From Oceanospirillum multiglobuliferum (GTDB lineage Bacteria > Pseudomonadota > Gammaproteobacteria > Pseudomonadales > Halomonadaceae): DNA of 64,000 nt. Shown here in pieces: positions 38,507 to 45,487 of this stretch; positions within the stretch are counted from its first letter, which is position 1, and every line of letters starts with the position of its first letter. The notes beneath the pieces are model-generated. The model was not told where the DNA came from, searched no databases, and saw only the letters and a list, made by a program, of their open reading frames with translations. The position numbers were made by a program, and so were the translations under genes. The stretch covers positions 66,433 through 130,432 of the forward strand of contig NZ_FUXG01000009.1 of NCBI RefSeq assembly GCF_900167095.1, read 5' to 3'.

Positions 38507-39383
38507 AAAAGCTACTGTTCTGGTCGTTGATGACTCCGCGACTAACATTCAAGTGCTTGCCGGAATCTTAAAGAATGACTACTTGGTAAAAGTCGCCAAT
38601 TCAGGTCAACGCTGCTTAGATATTTTAACCGCAGGGCCACTACCAGATTTGCTGCTCTTAGATATTGATATGCCTGATATGGATGGTTATGAAGTGTGTC
38701 GCAGGGTGAAGGCAGATTCTGACATGTCGAAAATACCTATTATCTTTGTGACAGGTATGGACAGTGATGACAATGAGGAATACGGCCTGACATTAGGAGC
38801 TGTTGATTACATTACAAAGCCAATTAGGCCTGCAATTGTACAAGCTAGGGTAAAAACCCAAGTGATGTTAAAAAAGCAAAGTGATAAGTTAACGTTCTTA
38901 GCCTTTCATGATCAACTGACCAGTGTTTACAACCGCTACTTTATGCTGGAAGTGGCAGGACAGAAAGTGGCTCGCACGCTACGTGATGGCCACTCATTAT
39001 CATTGTTACTGCTTGATATTGATCATTTTAAGCAAGTCAATGATCAGCATGGACACTTAGTGGGCGACCAAGTATTAGTGGCTATGGCTCAAAAACTAAT
39101 GGAGTTTAACCGTAAAGATGACCTTGTTGCCCGCTTTGGTGGTGAGGAGTTTATTGTTCTACTCGACTTCTGTGATAAAGACAGTGCGGTAAAAAAAGCA
39201 GAAATATTACGACAGGCTATTGAGGATTTAATGCCAGCAGGATTAAAAGTAACTGTTAGTATCGGTATTGCTGAGCTGAGAAGTGGAAAAGAGAGCTTTA
39301 ATGATATGCTAAAACGTGCCGATTCCGCACTTTACCAAGCAAAAGAGCAAGGCCGAAATCGGGTGGTAGTAGCGATTGATTAA
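38499..39383 (+). CDS. Response regulator diguanylate cyclase (REC-GGDEF)
   Basis: A 294-residue PleD/WspR-like protein: a receiver domain (about 5-120, VLVVDDSATNIQVLAG, phospho-acceptor in LLLDIDMPDMDG) and a GGDEF domain with GGEEF (ARFGGEEFIVLL). The allosteric inhibitory site is intact: RKDD sits five residues before GGEEF, the RxxD pattern. I chose the ATG at 38499, preceded by CAGGAG; it overlaps the kinase stop by eight bases, so the two are translationally coupled. Phosphorylation by the upstream hybrid kinase should switch cyclic-di-GMP synthesis (strong inference). It ends in a tail-to-tail overlap with the methyltransferase gene. Confidence 0.94.
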   Translation: MNEKATVLVVDDSATNIQVLAGILKNDYLVKVANSGQRCLDILTAGPLPDLLLLDIDMPDMDGYEVCRRVKADSDMSKIPIIFVTGMDSDDNEEYGLTLGAVDYITKPIRPAIVQARVKTQVMLKKQSDKLTFLAFHDQLTSVYNRYFMLEVAGQKVARTLRDGHSLSLLLLDIDHFKQVNDQHGHLVGDQVLVAMAQKLMEFNRKDDLVARFGGEEFIVLLDFCDKDSAVKKAEILRQAIEDLMPAGLKVTVSIGIAELRSGKESFNDMLKRADSALYQAKEQGRNRVVVAID

Positions 39384-40033
39384 CGCTGATAGCTTAGTAT
39401 TTGACCTTTAAAAGGCTTGTTTAAATATAGCTCGGTGCCTTCAGGTTTCTGTTGTTGATGATTAAAGCCAAATTTAACCATCTGTTTGCTGAACCGGGCG
39501 TGATGACCGCGCCCGGGATCAATCATAATCACTTCACAACTAGGTTTTGCATGTTGTTCCACAAATGCAGCTAGCAGCTCAACATGCTCATGCTCATACA
39601 ATAGATCACTTCCAATAATGAGATCAAATAAACCAATGCCACTATCGGCATCCTCCCACCCCGTCCGTATAAATGGAATATCTTTACCTTGGTTAAGCAT
39701 GGTATTAATTGATAAAAAGTTTCCTGCTTCGGGATGATAATCTGTCGCCGTAATATCAGCTTCACGGTGATTTAAGACGAGGCTTGAAAGCCCGATACCG
39801 CATCCTACCTCCAAGATTCGCTTTCCCTTTATCTGATGCTTGTACATCAAATGCGCCAGCACATTGCCTGAATCCCAAACAATACCAAAGATAGGCCAAG
39901 AAGCTGATGAAATACCTAGGCTTTCCGCCTCCCCCTGAGGGTCTGAGAATTGCTGATTATCTCTTAAAGTTCGTAGGTGGATATCGGTTTGACCAAATTC
40001 AATAGTTTGGTAACGCACTCGAATATCTGACAT
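39380..40033 (-). CDS. Class I SAM methyltransferase (METTL21-like)
   Basis: A 217-residue protein with the Rossmann methyltransferase motifs: ILEVGCGIGLSSLVLN (motif I), TATDYHPEAG-like acidic turn (ITATDYHP), and GSDLLYEHEHVELL. The spacing resembles the protein-lysine methyltransferase family 16 (METTL21/FAM86-like) found in bacteria and eukaryotes; the substrate is unknown. It has no signal peptide. Its 3' end overlaps that of the diguanylate cyclase by four bases. Confidence 0.75.
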   Translation of the reverse strand: MSDIRVRYQTIEFGQTDIHLRTLRDNQQFSDPQGEAESLGISSASWPIFGIVWDSGNVLAHLMYKHQIKGKRILEVGCGIGLSSLVLNHREADITATDYHPEAGNFLSINTMLNQGKDIPFIRTGWEDADSGIGLFDLIIGSDLLYEHEHVELLAAFVEQHAKPSCEVIMIDPGRGHHARFSKQMVKFGFNHQQQKPEGTELYLNKPFKGQILSYQR

Positions 40034-40285
40034 GAAAAGCCTTATAGCTGCTGTAGTTTATAATAAACGCAGCAGACCAACATAAAATCAAATAGCTACG
40101 CGAAGGCCGTGAACTCTACGCGGATTGCCAGCAACTAGCGAGAAATGCTTCTGTTTTTCTAGGCAAAATACTTATTTTACACTAAAGTCTATCTATAGAG
40201 GGGCATGAAAACCGAGCCAATAAAAGCTGATAAAAATAAGCTCGTTGAGCCAGCAGTAACGCCTAAATCTGTAAAGGGGTGAGAT

Positions 40286-40642
40286 GTGAAAACAGTAACT
40301 CAGATAAAGGCGCTGAAAACTTTTCTTGTAGTATTGACCGTGACATTGATCTCAGGCTGCCTCTATAAGGATGAGCCACCAGCAGCAATGGCAACTGGTA
40401 AAGATATGTACCAAGATTATTGTGCAGGCTGCCATCGGCCAAGTGGTGTAGGTAAGTTTTTTTTGGGTATACCTGCAAGTATTAGTGCCGAGTTATCGAG
40501 GGCTGATACAGTGCGCTTGATTCGTGAGGGTGATCCTAGGTACCCGCGTATGCCTGTGTTCCCACAGATCAAATTCAGCCAAGCTCAAAAGATCTATGAT
40601 CATTTGGAGGATCTAAGAGAGCGCCATATGCTAAACCAGTAA
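40286..40642 (+). CDS. Lipoprotein c-type cytochrome
   Basis: A 118-residue mono-haem cytochrome c. The signal peptide ends in a lipobox (LISGC, acylated C25), so the mature protein is membrane-anchored on the periplasmic side. The haem motif is CAGCH (C46, C49, H50), and a Met in PRMPVFPQ can be the sixth ligand. It begins with GTG at 40286, preceded by AGGGGTGAG. Alone and small, it probably shuttles electrons to an oxidase or peroxidase encoded elsewhere. A bidirectional terminator follows. Confidence 0.88.
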   Translation: MKTVTQIKALKTFLVVLTVTLISGCLYKDEPPAAMATGKDMYQDYCAGCHRPSGVGKFFLGIPASISAELSRADTVRLIREGDPRYPRMPVFPQIKFSQAQKIYDHLEDLRERHMLNQ

Positions 40643-40698
40643 TATTTGGATTAGGCATGCTTTAATTATTTAAATCTAAGACCGCCATTGAGAATCTA

Positions 40699-40761
40699 AA
40701 AAGCCGCTAATATTGTGAAGCACTGCTTATCGAACTGAGTGTTTCAAATTTAGCGGCTTTT
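40699..40761. terminator. Long-loop bidirectional terminator
   Basis: AAAAGCCGCTAA (40699-40710) and TTAGCGGCTTTT (40750-40761) form a perfect 12-bp stem with T-runs outside both arms and a smaller hairpin in the loop. It separates the cytochrome gene from the convergent 57-residue gene. Confidence 0.75.
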
Positions 40762-40787
40762 ATTTTTGCTCAGTTTAAACCTGGCAA

Positions 40788-40961
40788 TTACAGCGATGGG
40801 TTAACAACCGCAGCTTCCCAAGCTTTAAACACTACGCCTAAGCCTGAAACTAATGCGACTGCAGGTAGTACAACCTGAGAAGCCACTGCTGCTAGGGCTG
40901 CTATCACAGCTATGCCAGCAGTCATGCCAGTATTGATAAGAAGGTCAGATGAGCGAACCAT
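40788..40961 (-). CDS. 57-residue hydrophobic small protein, unknown function
   Basis: A short gene reads leftward from ATG (40959-40961) to TAA (40788-40790). The product is rich in Ala and Val, with a polar N-terminus (MVRSSD) and a continuous hydrophobic core (about residues 8-46) that could form one or two membrane helices; the tail is KAWEAAVVNPSL. GGAG lies seven bases before the ATG. A promoter (TTGCTG-17-TACTAT) overlapped by a perfect 15-bp inverted repeat sits directly upstream and a strong terminator directly downstream, so it forms a complete single-gene unit. I do not recognise the family. A membrane-active peptide or small membrane regulator is possible. Confidence 0.65.
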   Translation of the reverse strand: MVRSSDLLINTGMTAGIAVIAALAAVASQVVLPAVALVSGLGVVFKAWEAAVVNPSL

Positions 40962-40971
40962 AGCCAGTCTC

Positions 40972-41010
40972 CAAAAGTGTTACTATATTCTACGCATAGT
41001 AACACTTTTG
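40972..41010 (-). promoter_or_regulatory. Perfect 15-bp inverted repeat over the small gene's promoter
   Basis: CAAAAGTGTTACTAT (40972-40986) and ATAGTAACACTTTTG (40996-41010) are exact inverse copies with a 9-base spacer. On the minus strand the upstream arm contains the proposed -10 box and the downstream arm ends at the GGAG ribosome site. This can act as an operator in DNA or a hairpin in the mRNA leader. Confidence 0.7.
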
Positions 41011-41024
41011 ATGCGTCGCAGCAA
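40996..41024 (-). promoter_or_regulatory. Promoter of the 57-residue gene
   Basis: The minus strand reads TTGCTG (41019-41024), 17 bases, then TACTAT (40996-41001), a good sigma-70 match. Transcription should start inside the loop of the inverted repeat. Confidence 0.55.
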
Positions 41025-41108
41025 ACAAAATACAATTCTAATGTAGCGAAAGTCTTTGATGACTACTGCGTATAAAGAAAAATAGAGTTACTGAAGCACA
41101 GTATAGCT

Positions 41109-41978
41109 TTAAACCCTTTGCCTGCTATTTTGGTACAAATCGTAACAGAATATCAAAACTGCAAGCCATATCAGTGCAAAGCTGAATAGCTGTTGCAGCT
41201 CAAAACCTTCTTTAAAGATAAAAATAGCTGTAATGAACTGCATGATTGGGTTGATATACATAATGAAGCCAATCACAGAGAGAGGCAGCTTTCGAGCGGC
41301 AGCAGAGAACAGTAATAATGGAACCGCCGTTACAATCCCTGATAAGGCCAGATAAAAACCTATGCTATTAACAGGGTAAGGCTGCAACCCAGGTGATTGC
41401 TGTAACGCAAGGTAAGCCAAAGCAGGTAACAAAAGCCATCCAGTTTCCATTAACAGGCCGTTGAGTGCTTCAAAAGGTGCTTGTTTACGTACTAAGCCAT
41501 ACAAGCCAAAACTAAGCGCCAATAGCAAGGAGATCCAAGGTAAGCTCTGTATTCGCAAAACTTCAATTAAAATAGCAATGATTGCTAATGCAATAGAGAT
41601 CGCTTGGCGGCGACTGATGTGCTCTTGCAATATAAAACGCGCCAGAAACACACTCACAATCGGCGTTAAAAAGTAGCCTAGGCTTGATTGAATCACCTGC
41701 CCATTGTTAACCGCATACACAAAGACTAACCAGTTGGTTGAGATTAACAAAGCTGCAATAAACGACCAAAGCAGAGCCTTCTTTGAAAATACTTTTTTCA
41801 AAGATTGCCACTGTCCTAAGCCTAGTAACAAGAGGCTGCAAAAAAGAAATGACCAGAAAATACGAGCCGAAATAACTTCCAGTGGCGCAACAGAGCTGAC
41901 TAATGAAAACAGAAGCGGAAAACAGCCCCAAATCAAATAAGCTAAAATCCCTGTGCTAAGCGAGCGAAGATTAATCAT
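41109..41978 (-). CDS. rarD: RarD-family EamA transporter
   Basis: A 289-residue inner-membrane protein with about ten helices, the size of RarD in the drug/metabolite transporter superfamily. The start GILAYLIWGCFPLLF and the phrase SSLGYFLTPIVSVFLA are typical of RarD. The transported compound is not established for the family. Its start overlaps the end of the protease gene upstream by eight bases, so the two are co-transcribed. Confidence 0.88.
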   Translation of the reverse strand: MINLRSLSTGILAYLIWGCFPLLFSLVSSVAPLEVISARIFWSFLFCSLLLLGLGQWQSLKKVFSKKALLWSFIAALLISTNWLVFVYAVNNGQVIQSSLGYFLTPIVSVFLARFILQEHISRRQAISIALAIIAILIEVLRIQSLPWISLLLALSFGLYGLVRKQAPFEALNGLLMETGWLLLPALAYLALQQSPGLQPYPVNSIGFYLALSGIVTAVPLLLFSAAARKLPLSVIGFIMYINPIMQFITAIFIFKEGFELQQLFSFALIWLAVLIFCYDLYQNSRQRV

Positions 41979-42525
41979 ATAGTTCCTTTGAACTTTGTTT
42001 CTCAGCTTTCTTTAAAGTCTTCTGCCAGCCCCGTAAAGATACTAACTCTGCACGAGTCAGACGAACCTCAGGAGAAAAGAGTTGATAGCTATTGGCTGTA
42101 AACTCAATAACAGGGGATAAGTCTTGGCGCAAATTCATAGTGCTGAGATTATTTGTAAGGCTGTCCAGCAATAAATTACTGGGTTTATGCAATAACGCAA
42201 TGTGTGCAACTTTATCTGGCTCGCGTAAGGCATAAATAAAACTAAAACTTTTAGTATGGCTGCCACTGGCTAAAAAAGTTTGGTATTTGCCCAGTGCAAA
42301 ATCTTCACAATCGCCCTGTTTAGAATTTAAAGTTTCTGATAATGACTGCCAGCGATCATTTAACTCTGCCCGATAGCGAACTTGCTCGTTGAAATAGCGG
42401 TTCACAAGATCAAGCTGTTGTTCCAGTTCTGTTCGCTGAACCTTATCAACCAGTTCTTGCCAAGATTGCCCCATTGCAAAAAATGGGGTCAAGAGCAGCA
42501 GTAGGCCACATAGGTATGATTTCAA
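41971..42525 (-). CDS. Bacterial transglutaminase-like cysteine protease (LapG-like)
   Basis: A 184-residue periplasmic protein: signal peptide (about 1-19, ending near AMGQ) and a BTLCP domain. The catalytic cysteine is in KQGDCEDFALGKY; the His is in VAHIALLH and the Asp in LLDSL, the Cys-His-Asp order of LapG. LapG cleaves surface adhesins under control of the cyclic-di-GMP receptor LapD. No LapD or large adhesin gene is next to it, so the substrate is unproven. It is transcribed before rarD, with which it overlaps. Confidence 0.8.
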   Translation of the reverse strand: MKSYLCGLLLLLTPFFAMGQSWQELVDKVQRTELEQQLDLVNRYFNEQVRYRAELNDRWQSLSETLNSKQGDCEDFALGKYQTFLASGSHTKSFSFIYALREPDKVAHIALLHKPSNLLLDSLTNNLSTMNLRQDLSPVIEFTANSYQLFSPEVRLTRAELVSLRGWQKTLKKAEKQSSKELYD

Positions 42526-42545
42526 GGGGATATGCTCTAAAAAAT

Positions 42546-42559
42546 TGTATTATAATACA
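42546..42559. promoter_or_regulatory. Palindromic double -10 between divergent genes
   Basis: TGTATTATAATACA is a perfect 14-bp palindrome containing TATAAT on both strands (42551-42556 on plus, 42549-42554 on minus). It sits between the divergent protease and DUF599 genes and could start transcription in both directions. Confidence 0.5.
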
Positions 42560-42606
42560 TTAGTCTTACAACTGTGCTTTTCTTTATTAATCAAGGTGTA
42601 ACTGAA

Positions 42607-43350
42607 TTGTTATCATTTAGTCAACTGATCAGTCTGTCTCTTTTAGATGTGATTGCCTTTAGCTGGTTCGTATTTTGGTGGACGGTCTATTACTTTTATT
42701 CTAAACGTTCGCTATCAGGAAAAGTCTGTCTGGCTCGCGTTATGCATCAATACAGAGCAGATTGGATGGTGCGATTGCTAGAGCGTGAAGTTCGAATTGC
42801 CGATACAACAATTATGACGCACTTGGAGCGTAATGGTGCCTTCTTTGCTTCAAGTACGTTACTGATTTTGGCTGCACTTTTCACCATGTTAGGTGCAACA
42901 GATCAAGCTATTCAGATTATGTCTCAGCTACCATTTTCTGGAACAGACACTCAGCTAGAGTGGGAGCTGAAAGTTTTACTTTTAATTGCGATCTTTGTAT
43001 ACGCATTTTTCACCTTTACTTGGTCTATGCGTCAGTACAACTTTTGCGCAATTATGATCGGTGCAGCACCACAACCAACTGATGAAAATGTCACTCCAAA
43101 ATCAAGAAAAGCTTATGCAGAACACACAGCTGACCTTATCGATTTAGCAGCGAATCAGTTTAATTACGGATTGCGCGCTTACTACTTTGGTTTGGCAGTA
43201 CTCTGTTGGTTTTGGCATCCATATGTTTTTATGGTGGCGACAGTTTTAGTAGTAATGGTGCTATATCGCCGAGAGTTTCATTCTAAAACATTACGTGCAC
43301 TTATCGCAGCTAGAGACGCAAATGTAATATTTAAAGGTATAATCCGTTAA
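42607..43350 (+). CDS. DUF599 membrane protein
   Basis: About 247 residues with four or so membrane helices (about 8-30, 75-95, 125-150 and 190-220). The N-terminal SLLDVIAFSWFVFWW and the basic LERNGAFFASST stretch match the DUF599 family of uncharacterised membrane proteins. The open frame begins with GTG at 42574, but that codon has no ribosome site and lies only about 12 bases from the likely transcription start; a TTG at 42607 is preceded by AAGGTG, so I favour it, with some doubt. Function unknown. Confidence 0.75.
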   Translation: MLSFSQLISLSLLDVIAFSWFVFWWTVYYFYSKRSLSGKVCLARVMHQYRADWMVRLLEREVRIADTTIMTHLERNGAFFASSTLLILAALFTMLGATDQAIQIMSQLPFSGTDTQLEWELKVLLLIAIFVYAFFTFTWSMRQYNFCAIMIGAAPQPTDENVTPKSRKAYAEHTADLIDLAANQFNYGLRAYYFGLAVLCWFWHPYVFMVATVLVVMVLYRREFHSKTLRALIAARDANVIFKGIIR

Positions 43351-43438
43351 ATATAGAGACAATATTGATCTGCATCATTTGATTTTATTGTTTTAGTAGC
43401 ATTATGGAGCACTCGCCTGCGACTAAGGAACAATAAAA

Positions 43439-43969
43439 ATGCTGGCACATAATATTTATAAGAATTCCCAAGAAATATTACTTGAAGCTGATGATCTTAT
43501 TATCTCAAAAACAGATACTCGCGGTCATATCACCTATGCGAATAGAACGTTTCTGAGAATAGCTGACTATCAAGAAGAAGAGGTTCTAAATAAACCTCAT
43601 AACTTAATCCGACATCCTGACATGCCCCGTGGCGTATTTCGTTTTCTATGGCAAGAGTTACGAAAGGGGCATGAATTTTTTGGTTTTGTAAAAAATTACA
43701 CTTCTGGAGGGGATTATTACTGGGTTTTTGCCAATATTACCCCTGATTTTGATGCCAGCGGCCACCTAAAGGGGTATTTTTCTGTTCGACGCCGCCCGAG
43801 CCGAGCCGCTATAGACACGTTAATCCCCATTTACAACACCATGTTAGAGATTGAATCTAGAGCAAACAGTCAATCAGCGGCCGATCATTCTTTGGCTTAC
43901 TTAGTGCAATTGCTTGAGTCTAAATCTGTAAGCTATGATCGTTTTGTAATGACGCTTCAAGCAATGTAA
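43439..43969 (+). CDS. Free-standing Aer-type PAS protein (CetB-like)
   Basis: A 176-residue soluble protein made of one PAS domain with the Aer signature: KTDTRGHITYANRTFL, HNLIRHPDMPRGVFRFLW, GDYYWVFANITP. The same pattern appears in the full-length Aer at 26.5-28.1 kb and marks FAD-binding energy sensors. It has no membrane segment and no signalling domain. AAGGA precedes the ATG. The chemoreceptor gene 29 bases downstream supplies the missing parts, so the pair resembles CetB and CetA of Campylobacter. Confidence 0.88.
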   Translation: MLAHNIYKNSQEILLEADDLIISKTDTRGHITYANRTFLRIADYQEEEVLNKPHNLIRHPDMPRGVFRFLWQELRKGHEFFGFVKNYTSGGDYYWVFANITPDFDASGHLKGYFSVRRRPSRAAIDTLIPIYNTMLEIESRANSQSAADHSLAYLVQLLESKSVSYDRFVMTLQAM

Positions 43970-43998
43970 TAGCACTCCTTACAATAGAGAACGCAAAT

Positions 43999-45330
43999 AT
44001 GCCTATCAAGTACAAGCTAATGTTTGGTTTGTTGGTTATAGCGACTATGTTTGCTACCGCTAGCGCTATATACCGTGATGTTTTCACAGTAGAGTTAGCG
44101 GTTATTTTAAGCTCTTTCTTCGCACTTTTTTTTATATCAAGGTTCTATTTTAAGCCTTTTAAATTAGCATTAGATCAATTGATATCAATATTAAAAAAGG
44201 CTAAAAAAGGTGAGTTGCACCATAGAATAACTCATACCATACAACTCAGAGAAGTAGCCTCATCTGCTTGGGCGGTTAATGAGTTTTTAGATTTTGTTGA
44301 AACTTATTTCAAAGAAGTAAAGCTTTGTTTTCAAAGAGTTAATCAGAGTGATTTTAGCAGGGAGGCTAGAGGGACTGGTTTACCTGGTGATTTTGCTAAT
44401 TCTTTAGATGCGATTAACAACGCCATTATCGCCATAAAAGACAACCAGAGTTACACCGAACAAAATGCTGTTACGGCTCAACTTCATGATATTAATATCC
44501 AACATCTACGCTCAGATCTACATAATAGCGAGCATGAGCTAAACCAGATTCAGCATGTAGTGATAGCGGTTGATGAAATAGCGAAAGCCAACTGCACACA
44601 AGCACAGCAGAGTCATTTGGCAATCAATGATATGACTCAGGCAATGCGCCAAACAACGGATAATATTTCGACCCTACGGGTAAAAACTCAAAGCCTAAAT
44701 GAAGCCAGCGCATCTGTTGAACGTGCGTTAAAGTTAATTACCGATATTGCAGATCAAACCAATTTATTGGCGTTGAACGCCTCTGTAGAAGCTGCAAGGG
44801 CAGGTGAATCAGGTCGTGGTTTTGCTGTAGTAGCAGACGAGGTAAAAAACCTATCGACTCGCACCAAAGATACGGCCGCTGAAGTTGGCAACATAGTGGC
44901 ATCCTTACGTAAGCAAGTCGCAGAAATAAGCAGCTGTACAGAGGAAAACCAGACTCTAGGGTTTAAGGTTGCCAGTCAACTAGATGACTTTTTAACTTTA
45001 TTTTCAACACTTGAGCAAAATGCTGAGCAAACTTCTGCCCGTGTGGCTGAAGCGGTTGGCTATGCGGGGTCTGCAATGAGCCGTATTGCTCATGTGATTT
45101 ATAAACAAAATATTTATGCTGCACTTGAAGAGATAATTAAAGGCCAAACAACTACAGTATCGTTAGATGAAGACGAAACCAATATCCAGCTGGATTCGCG
45201 ATATGAAGCACTGCATGAGGAGTTCTCACAACTGATTGATCGTTATCTTACAAAGCAGTTGAGTGACGCAGATTTGATTAAGGGTCTAGAGCGCTTAGAG
45301 TCAAATAGCAATCGTTTGATGCAAGGATAA
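43999..45330 (+). CDS. Chemoreceptor without sensor domain (CetA-like)
   Basis: A 443-residue methyl-accepting protein. Two adjacent membrane helices (about 6-24 and 31-48) with only a few residues between leave no periplasmic sensor. A HAMP-like region follows, then the signalling hairpin ([37 protein letters not shown]) and a C-terminal helical extension (about 395-443) that may bind a partner. Lacking its own input domain, it probably receives the signal from the PAS protein encoded just upstream. Confidence 0.9.
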   Translation: MPIKYKLMFGLLVIATMFATASAIYRDVFTVELAVILSSFFALFFISRFYFKPFKLALDQLISILKKAKKGELHHRITHTIQLREVASSAWAVNEFLDFVETYFKEVKLCFQRVNQSDFSREARGTGLPGDFANSLDAINNAIIAIKDNQSYTEQNAVTAQLHDINIQHLRSDLHNSEHELNQIQHVVIAVDEIAKANCTQAQQSHLAINDMTQAMRQTTDNISTLRVKTQSLNEASASVERALKLITDIADQTNLLALNASVEAARAGESGRGFAVVADEVKNLSTRTKDTAAEVGNIVASLRKQVAEISSCTEENQTLGFKVASQLDDFLTLFSTLEQNAEQTSARVAEAVGYAGSAMSRIAHVIYKQNIYAALEEIIKGQTTTVSLDEDETNIQLDSRYEALHEEFSQLIDRYLTKQLSDADLIKGLERLESNSNRLMQG

Positions 45331-45431
45331 ACTGAGAACAAGTTGGCAAGGCTGGACAGCATCGTTGATCTAATGCTTTGTGGGGAATCAAATATTTTAG
45401 CGACCTTCCTTTCAAGCTACACCGAAATAAA

Positions 45432-45467
45432 ATTGAGGGTCGCTTACTAAAGTAAGTGGCCCTCAAT
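45432..45467. terminator. Hairpin between the chemoreceptor and aacS
   Basis: ATTGAGGG...CCCTCAAT with inner CTTACT/AGTAAG forms a long stem between convergent stops (45330 and 45488). There is no marked T-run. Confidence 0.55.
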
Positions 45468-45487
45468 CAATATAGCCAAGCTAACGT

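Noticed and set aside
40263-40478. 71-codon minus-strand open frame over the cytochrome gene
   Set aside because: Antisense to the signal peptide and haem motif of a clear cytochrome c; no ribosome site.
43439-45330. Frameshifted single Aer gene
   Set aside because: Both parts have their own start codons, the PAS gene ends with a stop followed by a 29-base spacer, and the transducer begins with a proper membrane helix, so two genes are more likely than a broken one.
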